From VRUE01 sp963805455 (GTDB lineage: Bacteria > Actinomycetota > Thermoleophilia > Solirubrobacterales > 70-9): a DNA stretch of 64,000 bases. The notes under the pieces were generated by a model. The model was not told the DNA's origin. It worked only from the letters and a program-made list of their open reading frames with translations, and did not search any database. The translations under genes were made by a program, and so were the position numbers. The stretch is taken from the NCBI GenBank assembly GCA_963805455.1, contig CAWDUJ010000013.1, positions 45,752 to 109,751 on the forward strand. The letters run 5' to 3'. Below, one piece after another: positions 17,475 through 26,500 of this stretch. Each line of letters begins with the position of its first letter. Position 1 is the stretch's first letter.

Positions 17475-18551
17475 CTAGATCCAGCCGTGGTCGCGCGCGG
17501 TGAGCACGGCCTGGGCGCGGTCGACGGCGCCGATCTTGCCGTAGACGTTGTGGAGATGCGTCCGGATCGTCGAGACCGAGAGCTGCATCTCGCCCGCGAT
17601 CTGCTTGTAGACCATGCCGTCGGAGAGGTAGCGGAGGACATCGAGCTCGCGGCTCGAGAGCGGGCAGGGCTCGGCGGTGCGCTGGCCCTCCTGGCGGGGG
17701 TAGGGCAGCTCGTAGAGCAACTCGCGCACCCCGTCGGGCTCGAGGCCGCAGCGCTTGGCGACCGTTCGCAGGCGCTCCGGGCTCGCCGCCTCTCCCTGCG
17801 CGTAATGGGCGATCATGTCGGCGGTGGCGACGAGCGCAGCAAGGCCATCGGCGTCATCGGCGTGATGGCGCTCGATCGCGACCGCGATCCGCTGCGGGAC
17901 GTTCCAGCGTCGGGCCAGGACCCCGCCGACCAGGGCGTGGTCGATCCCGAGCTGCTCGCGTTCCTCGCGCAGGCGGTGCTCGGGGGTGTGGGTGACGGCG
18001 TCGAAATAGCTGCGGTGGCCGGGGTGGAGCTTGGAGATCACGAGCCGGCCGATGTCGTGGATCAGGGCCGCGACGGCGAGCTCGTCGCGCTCGGGCCAAC
18101 CGACCGCGCGGCCGATCAGCTCGGCCGCCTGCTGGGTAGCCCTGGCGTGGACGCGGAAGCGCTCCGGCCGCAGCTCCCAGCCGCCGTTGGGCTCGAAGAA
18201 GTCGAAGACCGGCGCGGTCCCGGCGATCGCCAGCACCCCCGATGGCCTCAGCACCTCGATCGCGGACGGCACGCTGGCGACGTCGCCGCCGCCGCCGGAG
18301 CGGTTGGCGAACCGCAGTACCGAGATCGTCAGCGCGACGTCGGACTCCACGGCGTCGACGAGGTCACCGATCCGGGGCTGGTCGGCGGTCGCTGCCTCGA
18401 GTACCTTGGCGCGGGCCTCGACCAGGGCCGGGAACCGCTCAACCGACTCGAACGCGGAAGCAAGGCGGGCACCGGGCGCCGGGGTCGCTTTGGACCCGCG
18501 CTCTTCGGTTGCTTTTGCCTTGGGAAGGGTGGTTGAGTTCGATCGGGCCAA
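17475..18551 (-). CDS. HDOD domain protein fused to a LuxR DNA-binding domain
   Basis: 358 aa. After a disordered N-terminus, residues about 35-240 form an HDOD domain, related to HD phosphohydrolases: ALIHDIGRLVISKLHPGH near 165 retains the His-Asp pair, and IERHHADDADG near 230 the second His pair, so part of an HD metal site is kept. Residues about 293-358 are a LuxR helix-turn-helix (LSSRELDVLRYLSDGMVYKQIAGEMQLSVSTIRTHLHNVY region). HDOD proteins usually act in signalling and seldom carry their own DNA-binding domain, so this is probably a one-component or cyclic-nucleotide-linked regulator; the ligand is unknown. It lies downstream of a good terminator that separates it from gltX. Confidence 0.88.
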   Translation of the reverse strand: MARSNSTTLPKAKATEERGSKATPAPGARLASAFESVERFPALVEARAKVLEAATADQPRIGDLVDAVESDVALTISVLRFANRSGGGGDVASVPSAIEVLRPSGVLAIAGTAPVFDFFEPNGGWELRPERFRVHARATQQAAELIGRAVGWPERDELAVAALIHDIGRLVISKLHPGHRSYFDAVTHTPEHRLREEREQLGIDHALVGGVLARRWNVPQRIAVAIERHHADDADGLAALVATADMIAHYAQGEAASPERLRTVAKRCGLEPDGVRELLYELPYPRQEGQRTAEPCPLSSRELDVLRYLSDGMVYKQIAGEMQLSVSTIRTHLHNVYGKIGAVDRAQAVLTARDHGWI

Positions 18552-18583
18552 TTGCGGCCTCCGTGAGTCTCATCGGCAAAAGA

Positions 18584-18609
18584 GGACGCTCGGTTTAGAA
18601 CGAGCGTCC
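18584..18609 (-). terminator. Rho-independent terminator of gltX
   Basis: On the minus strand GGACGCTCG, an eight-base loop and CGAGCGTCC form a perfect nine-pair stem, immediately followed by TCTTTTG. It stands about 80 bp after the gltX stop and 33 bp before the start of the HDOD-LuxR gene. Confidence 0.8.
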
Positions 18610-18690
18610 ACATAATTGGGGAGAAAACGTCCAGACGTTGTACTCGGCGGCCCCAGACGGGGTTCACCGTTGGCCCCTCGGTCCGGTGCT

Positions 18691-20040
18691 TCAGGCGTCC
18701 AGGCGCGCGATCGCGGCGTCGATCCGGGAAAGCGTCTCCTCGCGCCCAAGGGTCGCGACCGACTCGAATATCCCAGGCGACACCGTGGTCCCGGTTATCG
18801 CGACTCGGATCGGCTGGTAGAGCTTGCCCGCCCCCACCCGGAGCCGCTCCGGGAGCGGGCTGAGCGCCTCCTCGACCGCTGCGGCGTCGAACTCGGCACA
18901 GGCGGCGAGCGCCTCGCGCGCGGAGCCCAGCAGTTCCGGCGCGTTCTCCTTCATCGTCTTGCGCCAGGCCTTCTCGTTGTCGACTGGCGCCTCGAACAGG
19001 AACCGGATCAGCGGCCAGACGTCCTCCAGGGTCTGGGCTTTCTCCTGGGCGATCTCGCAGGCCGCGCGCAGCCGCGCGTCGACGTCACGGCCGAGGTGGC
19101 GGGCGACGGCCCCTGTGTATTCCTCGATCGGCATCTCCCGCATGTAGCGGCCGTTGATCCAGCGCAGCTTCTTCTCGTCGAAGATCGCCGCGGACCGGCC
19201 GACGTCCTCGACCCGAAACCGTCGGACCAGTTCCTCGGTCGACATCAGGGTCGCGTCGTCGTCGGCGCCCCAGCCGAGCAGCGCCAGATAGTTGCGGACC
19301 GCGGCCGGGAGGTAGCCGGCGTCGCGGAGCTCCTGGACCGAGGCGGCTCCATGGCGCTTGGAGAGCTTGCGCCCGTCGGGCCCGTGCAGGAGCGGCAGGT
19401 GCGCGTAGCGCGGCGCCTCGTGGTCGAGCGCCTCGAGGACGAGCAACTGCTTCGGCGTGTTCGAGAGGTGGTCGTCGCCGCGGACGACGTCCGTTATCCC
19501 CATCTCGGCGTCGTCGACGGCTACCGCGAAGTTGTAGAGGACAGTGCCGTCGCCGCGAGCGATCACGAAATCGTCGAAGCTGCCGTTGGGGAAGCTGACC
19601 GGCCCCCGGATCGTGTCCTGGACCACCGTCTCGCCCTCGTCGGGAACCCGGAGCCGGACGGCGGCGCCCGGCTCCTCTCTGGCGTCGCCGCGGTAGCCAC
19701 GGTCGGCGCCGTGCTCGGCCTTCCAGGCCTCGACGTCCTTCGCCGTCGCCGGGTCGCGATAGGCGGCACCGGACTCGAGCAGACGGGCGAGCGCCTCCTC
19801 GTGAGCCTCACTGCGCTCGGCCTGGGAGATCGGCCCCTCGTCCCAGTCGAGCTCGAGCCAGCCGAGGGCGTCGAGGATCTGCTCGACGTTCTCCGGCGTC
19901 GAGCGCTCGCGGTCGGTGTCCTCGATCCGCAGCACCAGCTCGCCGTCGGAGTGGCGCGCCGCCAGCCAGTTGTATAGCGCGGTCCTGGCGCCGCCGATGT
20001 GGAGCGCCCCGGTGGGCGAGGGGGCGAATCGGACCCGCAT
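18691..20040 (-). CDS. gltX: Glutamyl-tRNA synthetase (possibly non-discriminating)
   Basis: Class I aminoacyl-tRNA synthetase that charges tRNA-Glu, 449 aa. RFAPSPTGALHIGGARTAL at the N-terminus carries the HIGH-type signature, and KLSKRHGA the KMSKS-type loop near residue 225. RIEDTDRERS and TNVVRGDDHLSNT-like segments (DVVRGDDHLSNTPKQ) are normal. It is slightly short for GltX, with a compact anticodon-binding domain; many bacteria lacking glutaminyl-tRNA synthetase use a non-discriminating form, which cannot be decided here. ATG 20040 lies two bases after the stop of the redoxin gene; a GTG four codons upstream (20052) is an overlapping alternative. Last gene of a three-gene run with two thioredoxin-fold proteins. 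Confidence 0.94.
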   Translation of the reverse strand: MRVRFAPSPTGALHIGGARTALYNWLAARHSDGELVLRIEDTDRERSTPENVEQILDALGWLELDWDEGPISQAERSEAHEEALARLLESGAAYRDPATAKDVEAWKAEHGADRGYRGDAREEPGAAVRLRVPDEGETVVQDTIRGPVSFPNGSFDDFVIARGDGTVLYNFAVAVDDAEMGITDVVRGDDHLSNTPKQLLVLEALDHEAPRYAHLPLLHGPDGRKLSKRHGAASVQELRDAGYLPAAVRNYLALLGWGADDDATLMSTEELVRRFRVEDVGRSAAIFDEKKLRWINGRYMREMPIEEYTGAVARHLGRDVDARLRAACEIAQEKAQTLEDVWPLIRFLFEAPVDNEKAWRKTMKENAPELLGSAREALAACAEFDAAAVEEALSPLPERLRVGAGKLYQPIRVAITGTTVSPGIFESVATLGREETLSRIDAAIARLDA

Positions 20041-20042
20041 CG

Positions 20043-20549
20043 CTACCGCCACTTGACGGTGCAGCCGACCGCCTTGGTCTCAGGCCGCCCGACGCTGTGC
20101 CCGGCGAGGAGCGAGTCGAGGGCCTCGCGGACCCAGGCGGCGTCGTGGGAGGGGTCGTCGTAGTCGTCGTCGGGCGCGCCCTGGTAGCGGACCTCGAGAT
20201 CGGCGTCGAGGACGAAGACGTGCGGCGTCTTCTCGGCACCCCAGGCGCGGGCGACCTCCTGGCTCTCATCGTGGAGGTAGGGATGGGGCCAGTCCTCGGC
20301 CGCGACCCGCTCGGCCATCGCCGCCGGCGCGTCGGCCGGATAGCGATCGGAGTCGTTGGAGTTGATCGCGAGCGTGCGGACGCCGCGCCCGGCGTAGTCG
20401 CGGGAGACGGAGTGGAGCCGGTCCTCCCAGGCGAGCGCGTAGGGGCAGTGGTTGCAGGTCCAGTAGACGACCGTGGCCGGCGCAACCGAGCCGGAGAGGG
20501 AGTGGAGCTCGCCGTCGGTGGCCGGCAGCTCGAAGTCTGGCGCGCTCAT
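20043..20549 (-). CDS. Thioredoxin-fold redoxin (AhpC/TSA-like)
   Basis: 168 aa, cytosolic by sequence. APDFELPATDGELHSLS is the usual peroxiredoxin/TlpA-like start, and VVYWTCNHCPYALAWEDRL contains a CNHC active-site motif near residues 32-35. Later NSNDSDRYPADAPAAM and TPHVFVLDADLEVRYQG follow the thioredoxin fold, with the cis-Pro before HVF. This matches the family often annotated as thioredoxin family protein with a CxHC site; the physiological substrate is not known. The ATG overlaps the stop of the preceding thioredoxin-like gene by four bases, and gltX starts two bases after its stop, so the three form one translation-coupled set. Confidence 0.87.
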   Translation of the reverse strand: MSAPDFELPATDGELHSLSGSVAPATVVYWTCNHCPYALAWEDRLHSVSRDYAGRGVRTLAINSNDSDRYPADAPAAMAERVAAEDWPHPYLHDESQEVARAWGAEKTPHVFVLDADLEVRYQGAPDDDYDDPSHDAAWVREALDSLLAGHSVGRPETKAVGCTVKWR

Positions 20550-20869
20550 CCCCGGGAACCTAGCGCCGCTCGAAGGTCCTCGGGGTCGGGGAGCGGCGAG
20601 GCGCGGCCATCGCGGCGCCGGTAGACGCGGCAGGTGAGCGGCGACCCGCCGTCAGGAGCCATCTCGGCGACATCGACACCGTCGACGCGGATCGTCGGTG
20701 AGCCCGGGAAGGACTCGCTGGCGGCCTCCACCTCGGTCTCGATCTCACGGACCTCGATCGCACCGGGGTCGAGGCCGAGCTCCTCCATCACCTCGCGTAG
20801 CTCGGCGATCCCACGCTGCCACGACGGACAGCCGCTCCACCAGAGGAACTCGACGCGGGGCATGGCCAT
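20546..20869 (-). CDS. Small thioredoxin-like protein
   Basis: 107 aa. VEFLWWSGCPSWQRGIAELREVM places one Cys in a GCPS motif at the start of a helix, as in the thioredoxin-like/glutaredoxin-like family with a CPxW signature. FPGSPTIRVDGVDVAE is the usual cis-Pro segment. The second active-site Cys is missing; a further Cys lies in LTCRVYRR. ATG 20869 is chosen because residues before it show no homology; the alternative is ATG 20863 two codons later. First gene of the run ending with gltX, and divergent from nfo with only 25 bp between start codons. Confidence 0.78.
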   Translation of the reverse strand: MAMPRVEFLWWSGCPSWQRGIAELREVMEELGLDPGAIEVREIETEVEAASESFPGSPTIRVDGVDVAEMAPDGGSPLTCRVYRRRDGRASPLPDPEDLRAALGSRG

Positions 20870-20894
20870 TGCTCTGAGCTTAGAGTGCAGCCTG

Positions 20895-21758
20895 ATGCTG
20901 ATCGGAGCACACGTCTCCACCGCCGGGGGCCTCTCAAACGCGATCGAGCGCGGGACCGAGCTCGGCGCCGAATCGATCCAGATCTTCAACCAGAGCCCGC
21001 GGATGTGGCGGCCGACGCGCTACGGCGATGAGGACTTCGCCGCCTTCCGCGAGGCGATGGCCGCCTCGCCGGTCGAAGCCGTGGTGATCCACGCCGTCTA
21101 CCTGATCAATTGCGCGACGATCGACAAAGAGTTGCGCAAAAAGTCGCTCGCCTCGCTGACCCACGCGCTTCGGATCGGCGACGCGATCGGCGCCGCCGGT
21201 GTCGTCCTCCATCCCGGCGCCCAGAAAGGTGAGCCGCTGCAGGCCTCGATGAAGCGTGCGGGCAAGGTGATCGCCGCCGCCCTCGCCGAAAGCGACGGCT
21301 GCCACCTGGTGCTCGAGCAGACCGCCGGCCACAAAGGCCTGCTCGGCCGCGACTTCGACCAGACCGCCGAGTTGATCAATCTGGCCGGGAGCGGCAAGAG
21401 GCTCGGGCTCTGCCTCGACTCCTGCCACCTCTTCGTCCAGGGCTACGACGTCACCGACCCAAAGCACCTGAGCGAGATCGTCGACGAAGCCGACACCAAG
21501 GTCGGCCTCGAGCGGCTCCGCTGCCTCCACGTCAACGACGCCGCAGCCCCGCTCGGATCCTGCCGCGACCGCCACGCCAACATCGGCAAGGGCGAGATGG
21601 GCAAACGCGGCCTCGCCGCGTTCCTCTCGGAGCCCCGCTTCGAGGGCCTGCCGGCGACGCTGGAGACCCCGGGGCCGCGCAAGAAAGGGCCGGACCGCAA
21701 AGAAGTGCAGGCCGCGATGCGCCTCCGCAAATCCGGATTGAAGGCTCGCGCTACCTGA
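20895..21758 (+). CDS. nfo: Deoxyribonuclease IV (AP endonuclease Nfo)
   Basis: Zinc-dependent AP endonuclease of base-excision repair, 287 aa, normal length. LIGAHVSTAGGLSNAIERG is the family start. VIHAVYLINCA (His ligand), VVLHPGAQKG (His), LVLEQTAGHKG (Glu) and LGLCLDSCHLFVQGYD (Asp/His) supply the metal-ligand pattern of the TIM barrel, with HVNDAAAPLGSCRDRHANIGKGEMG (His, Asp and His ligands) near 215-240 and LETPGP at the end. ATG 20895 begins exactly at the conserved N-terminus, though the ribosome site is weak. Its last eight bases overlap the stop region of the convergent acyl-CoA dehydrogenase gene. Confidence 0.94.
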   Translation: MLIGAHVSTAGGLSNAIERGTELGAESIQIFNQSPRMWRPTRYGDEDFAAFREAMAASPVEAVVIHAVYLINCATIDKELRKKSLASLTHALRIGDAIGAAGVVLHPGAQKGEPLQASMKRAGKVIAAALAESDGCHLVLEQTAGHKGLLGRDFDQTAELINLAGSGKRLGLCLDSCHLFVQGYDVTDPKHLSEIVDEADTKVGLERLRCLHVNDAAAPLGSCRDRHANIGKGEMGKRGLAAFLSEPRFEGLPATLETPGPRKKGPDRKEVQAAMRLRKSGLKARAT

Positions 21759-23040
21759 TCTGCATGCCGGAGATCGCGCGCGAGATGACGAGGCGCTGGA
21801 TCTCGGAGGTGCCCTCGAAGATCGTGTAGATCTTGGCGTCGCGGTGCATCCGCTCGACCGGGAACTCGCGGGTGTAGCCGTTGCCGCCGAGGATCTGGAT
21901 CGCCCGCTCGGTGACCCAGACGGCGACCTCACCGGCCTTCAGCTTCGCCATCGAGCCCTCGGCGTTCTCGAAGGTCTGGCCGGACCGGCCCATCCAGGCG
22001 CCGCGCCAGACGAGCAGGCGGGAGGCGTCGATCTCGAGCTTCATGTCGGCGAGCGCAAAGGCGATCGCCTGGTTCTCGATGATCGGCCGGCCGAACTGTT
22101 CGCGCTCTTTGGCGTACTCGAGCGAGTACTCGTAGGCGGCACGGGCGATGCCAACTGCCTGTGCGCCGACCGTCGGCCGGCTTGCCTCGAAAGTCTGCAT
22201 CGCGGCCTGGGACTTCGACTTCTTGCCCTCCCGGACCCGGGCCAGCCGCTCGTCGAGCCTCTCTTTCCCACCCAGCAGGCAGGAGCCCGGCACCCGGCAG
22301 TCGTCGAGGTGGACGTCGGCGGTGTGCGAGGCGCGAAGGCCATGCTTCTTGACCTTCGCGCCTTGCTCGCACCCCTCAGTCCCCGGTGGGACCACGAAGG
22401 CGGCGTGACCGCGAGATCCCAGCTCGCGGTCGACGCTCGCAATCACGACATGGACGTCGGCGATCCCCCCATTCGTCGCCCACGCCTTCTGGCCGTTGAG
22501 GACCCACTCGTCCTTGGCCTCGTCGTACTTCGCGGTGGTGCGGATCGCTGAAACGTCGGAGCCCGCATCTGGCTCCGACGAGCAGAAGGCAGCCACCTTC
22601 GGCTCGTCCGCGGTGCCGAAGCACTGCGGGATCCACTCACCCAACTGCTCCGGGGTTCCCTGCCCGAAGATCGCGGCGACCGCCAGAGAGGTACCGAAGA
22701 TGCTCATCCCGATACCGGCGTCGCCCCAAAACAGCTCCTCATTGACGATCGGGAGCGTCAGCCCCGTCTCGTCGGCCCAGAACTGGGCCAGGCCTTCGAA
22801 TCCGTAAAGGCCGATCTTGGCGGCCTCCTGGATCACCGGCCACGGCGTCTCCTCGCGCTCGTCCCACTCCGACGCGGCTGGCCGGACGACGTTCTCGGCG
22901 AAGCCGTGGACCCAGTCGCGGATGTCCTTCTGGTCCTGATTCAGCTCGAGGGTGAACTGCGGGCCCTCGGCCGCGGCCGGGGCGCCGGCCGCCTCCGCGA
23001 CGAGGTCTTCCGCCTCCGCCACCGCCGCCGACTCACTCAT
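21751..23040 (-). CDS. Acyl-CoA dehydrogenase
   Basis: FAD enzyme of fatty-acid or branched-chain acyl-CoA oxidation, 429 aa. It has an Ala/Glu-rich extension of about 28 residues before the first helix. CSSEPDAGSDVSAI is the first acyl-CoA dehydrogenase signature and carries the flavin contacts; ILGGNGYTREFPVERMHRDAKI is the second; FEGTSEIQR near the C-terminus contains the presumed catalytic base Glu409. The long loop with GKERLDERLARVREGKKSKSQ is an insertion between the beta domain and the C-terminal helices. Chain-length specificity cannot be read. It stands alone, with no electron-transfer flavoprotein or thiolase gene nearby. Confidence 0.93.
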   Translation of the reverse strand: MSESAAVAEAEDLVAEAAGAPAAAEGPQFTLELNQDQKDIRDWVHGFAENVVRPAASEWDEREETPWPVIQEAAKIGLYGFEGLAQFWADETGLTLPIVNEELFWGDAGIGMSIFGTSLAVAAIFGQGTPEQLGEWIPQCFGTADEPKVAAFCSSEPDAGSDVSAIRTTAKYDEAKDEWVLNGQKAWATNGGIADVHVVIASVDRELGSRGHAAFVVPPGTEGCEQGAKVKKHGLRASHTADVHLDDCRVPGSCLLGGKERLDERLARVREGKKSKSQAAMQTFEASRPTVGAQAVGIARAAYEYSLEYAKEREQFGRPIIENQAIAFALADMKLEIDASRLLVWRGAWMGRSGQTFENAEGSMAKLKAGEVAVWVTERAIQILGGNGYTREFPVERMHRDAKIYTIFEGTSEIQRLVISRAISGMQIR

Positions 23041-23114
23041 CTGGATTCTCGCGTCCCGACCCCATGGATCGCGGGATGGTACACCGAATCGTGTCTATGT
23101 CGAAACGGAACGGG

Positions 23115-23489
23115 TCAGACGTCGCGGAGGTCGAAGGCCCGGAGGCCCTCCTGCCCCTCGTCGGAGCAGTCGTAGAAGCGGCGGTTGACGCAGTCGTAGC
23201 TGGATCCCTGGCCCTCGTAGGCCCGCTCGACCGAGAACTGGCAGTGCGGCAGGCTCTCGCCGGTCATCTTCACGCCGCCGAAGCCACCGGGTTGCTGGAC
23301 GGCCTCGAGCTCGACCTTGGCGGCGAAAACCTCCTGCATGCATCCGACGTACTGGGTGCCGGTGAGGGCGTCGACGAAGCTGTAGAGATACCGGCACCCG
23401 AGCTCGATGCAGCCGCGCGGCTCGATCATCTTGTCGCAGAAGGATCGGCACTGGCGGCACTCACCAGTCTTCTCGCGTGTAGCCGGCAT
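23115..23489 (-). CDS. Small cysteine-rich protein, unknown function
   Basis: 124 aa with ten Cys: CRQCRSFC at residues 11-18, then CIELGC, a single Cys in YVGCMQE, one in LPHCQF, and DCVNRRFYDC near 99-108. The spacing of the first two clusters suggests metal or Fe-S binding. No signal peptide. The rest is soluble and mixed. It resembles conserved hypothetical proteins I have seen in Thermoleophilia, but I cannot name a family. It lies 26 bp downstream of dnaE on the same strand and 74 bp upstream of the acyl-CoA dehydrogenase gene, so it may be in the dnaE transcript. Confidence 0.7.
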   Translation of the reverse strand: MPATREKTGECRQCRSFCDKMIEPRGCIELGCRYLYSFVDALTGTQYVGCMQEVFAAKVELEAVQQPGGFGGVKMTGESLPHCQFSVERAYEGQGSSYDCVNRRFYDCSDEGQEGLRAFDLRDV

Positions 23490-23515
23490 GAGAGAAGTTT
23501 AGGGAGCGCAGCGGC

Positions 23516-26500
23516 TCAGGCGGCCATCGCGTCGGGGCCGAGGACATGGTCGAGCTCGGCCCGCAGCCCGTTCGAGGGCCGGACCCGGTAGCCGTCGCCC
23601 AATCGGAGCTCTGTCGGCGCGCCCTCGGCGCCGTTGATTGCGAGCAGGACGTCGGCGTCTCCCTTGTGGTGGACGAGCACTTCCTTGAGCTCGTCGAGGA
23701 GCCCGGGGCGGCCGTGGAGCGTCACCGCGTCGATCTTCAGCTTCAGCGGTCCGGCGGGGGCCCCGGCGGCGGCGATCTCCGCCCGGTCGGGCTCGAAGCG
23801 CTCGGCCTCCTGGACGACGAGCTTGGTCTCGCCGCGGTCTTTGTGGTCGATCCGGCCGCGAACCAGGACCACGGCGTCGGGCTCGATCACCGCCGCGCTC
23901 TCGGACTGGTCGACCTTGAAGACGAGCATCTCGATCTGGCCCTCGACGTCATCGAGCGTCGCGAACATCATCTGCGTCCCGCTCTTGGTCCTGATCTTTT
24001 TCGCCTCGGTGACGATCCCCCCGACCGTGACCCAGGAGCCGTCCGCCTTCTTCGCGAGGTCGGCGATCGCACAGTCGACCCGGGCCCGCAGCGCCTCCCT
24101 CACTTCGGAGAGCGGGTGAGAGGAGAGATAGGTGCCGAGCGTCTCCTTCTCCAGCGCCAGCAGCGCCGCCCGGTCGAACTCGACGGCGGAGATCGGCGGC
24201 CGGTGCTGGTGAGCGCCGGCCTTGACCCCGTCGTCGGCCGCCGGCTCGGCGAAGTCGAAGATCGAGCCCTGGCCGAGCTGGGCGTCCTCCTGGGCCTTCT
24301 GGCCGGCGGACTGCGCCGCCGGCAGCGCTTCGAGCATTCCCCGCCTGGTCGCGCCGGTCGAGTCGAGGGCGCCGCACTTGATAAGGCATTCGATCGCGCG
24401 TTTGTTGACGGCGCGGGCGTCGACCCGCTCGCAGAAGTCCCAGATCGAGGCGATCGGCGTCTCCTCGCGGGCGCGGAGGATCGCCTCTACCGCCGAGTGG
24501 CCGACGTTCTTGACCGCGTCGAGCCCGAACCGGATCGCATTCTCGCTGACGACGAAGCTGTGGTCGGAGGAGTTGACGTCCGGCGGCAGGACGTCGATCC
24601 CCATCTCCTCGCAGCGGTTGACGAAGAACGGCACCTTGTCTTTGGTGTTCATCACCGAGGAGATCACCGCCGCCATGTACTCGGCCGGGTAGTTTGCCTT
24701 GAGGTAGGCGGTGCGGTAGGAGATCAGCCCGTAACAGGCGGCGTGGGACTTGTTGAACGAGTAGTCGGCGGCGGCTTCGTTGAGCTTCCAGAGGTCTTTG
24801 GCGACACCGCCCGAGGTCCCGGATTCCTCCAGCCCCTGCATGAATTTGTCTTTCATCGTCGCCATCAGGTCGCGCTTCTTCTTGCCGATCGCCTTGCGCA
24901 GATCGTCCGCCTGGGCGCCGGAGAATCCGGCCATCTCGCGGGCGATCGCCATCAACTGCTCCTGGTATATGACGCAGCCGTGGGTCTCCTCGGTGATCGA
25001 CCGCAGGCGCGGGTCCTGGTAGCGGACCGAGGCGGGGTCGGCCTTGCCCTTCGCGTAGGCGGGGATGTAGGCCATCGCGCCGGGCCGGTAGAGGGCGCCG
25101 AGCGCGACGAGGTCGGCGAACTCGGTCGGCTTGACCTTGCGCAGCGCATCTCGCATCCCGTCCGACTCGAACTGGAAGACGCCGGTCGAGTCGCCCTCGG
25201 CCAGCATCTCGTAGGTCCTGGCGTCGTCGATCGGGATCGCTTCCATGTCGATCCGCTCACCGCGCGAGCGCTCGATGATGTCGATCGCGTCCTCGATCAC
25301 GTCGAGGTTGCGGAGGCCGAGGAAGTCCATCTTCAGCAGCCCCATCTCCTCGATCGGTCCCATCGAGTACTGGGTGACGATCTTGTACTGGCGCTCCGCT
25401 TTGCCGGTCCCGTTGCCACCGCCGTTGCCGCCGCTCGGGGCGCTGCGATCCTCGGCGAGCTGGAGAGGGACGATCTCGTGCAGGGGGCGGTCGGCGATCA
25501 CAACCGCGGCGGCGTGGATCGAGTTGTTGCGGATGATCCCCTCGAGGCCCTGGGCGACGTCGACGATCTTCTTCGCGTCGGGCTCGGCGTCGTAGACCTG
25601 CTTCAGATCGGCGCCGGACTTGAGGCATTCGGCGAAGGACGGGCTGCGGCCCATGATCGGCTCCGGAATCAGCTTCGCGAGCCGGTCGCCGGTTGCGTAG
25701 TCGTAGCCGAGGACCCTGGCGGCGTCGCGGGTCGCGGCGCGCGGGGCCATCTTGCCGAAGGTGATGATCTGGGCAACCGATTCGCGACCGTATTTGTCGC
25801 CGACGTAGCGGATCATCCGCTCGCGCCCGCGGACCGAGAAGTCGATGTCGATGTCCGGCATCGATTTGCGGCCGGGGTTGAGAAAGCGCTCGAACAGGAG
25901 ATCGTTGGCGAGCGGGTCGAGGTCGGTGATGTTGAGGACGTAGGAGACGATCGAGCCGGCCGCCGACCCGCGGCCGGGGCCGACCGCGATCCCGCTCTCC
26001 TTTGCGTAGCGGACGAAGTCCCAGACGATCAGGAAGTAGGAGGAGAAGCCCATCTCCTCGATCACCCCGAGCTCGAACTCGAGCCGCTTCACGGCCTCGG
26101 CCGGGACCGGATCGCCGTAGCGCTCGCGCAGGCCCTCGCCGGCGAGCCGGCGGAGCATCTGCTCGGGCTCGGAGCCGTCGGGGGTCGGATACTGGGGCAG
26201 CAGCAGCTTGCCGAGCTCGATGTCGACCTGGCAGCGCTCGGCGATCTCGACCGTGGTCGCGATCGCCTCCGGCCACTCGGCGAAGGAGTCCCGCATCTCC
26301 TCGTTGCTCTTGAGGAAGAACTCGTTGGTGTCGAAGCTCAGCTTCGGCGCCTCGAGGGTCGATTTCGTCTGCACGCAGAGCAGCGCCGCGTGATTGTCGA
26401 AATCCTCGCGGCGCAGGTAATGGACGTCGGCGGTGCCGACCAGCGGCCGGCCGACCTCGCGGGCTACCTCGACGATCCCCCTGTTCGCCTTCTCCTGCTC

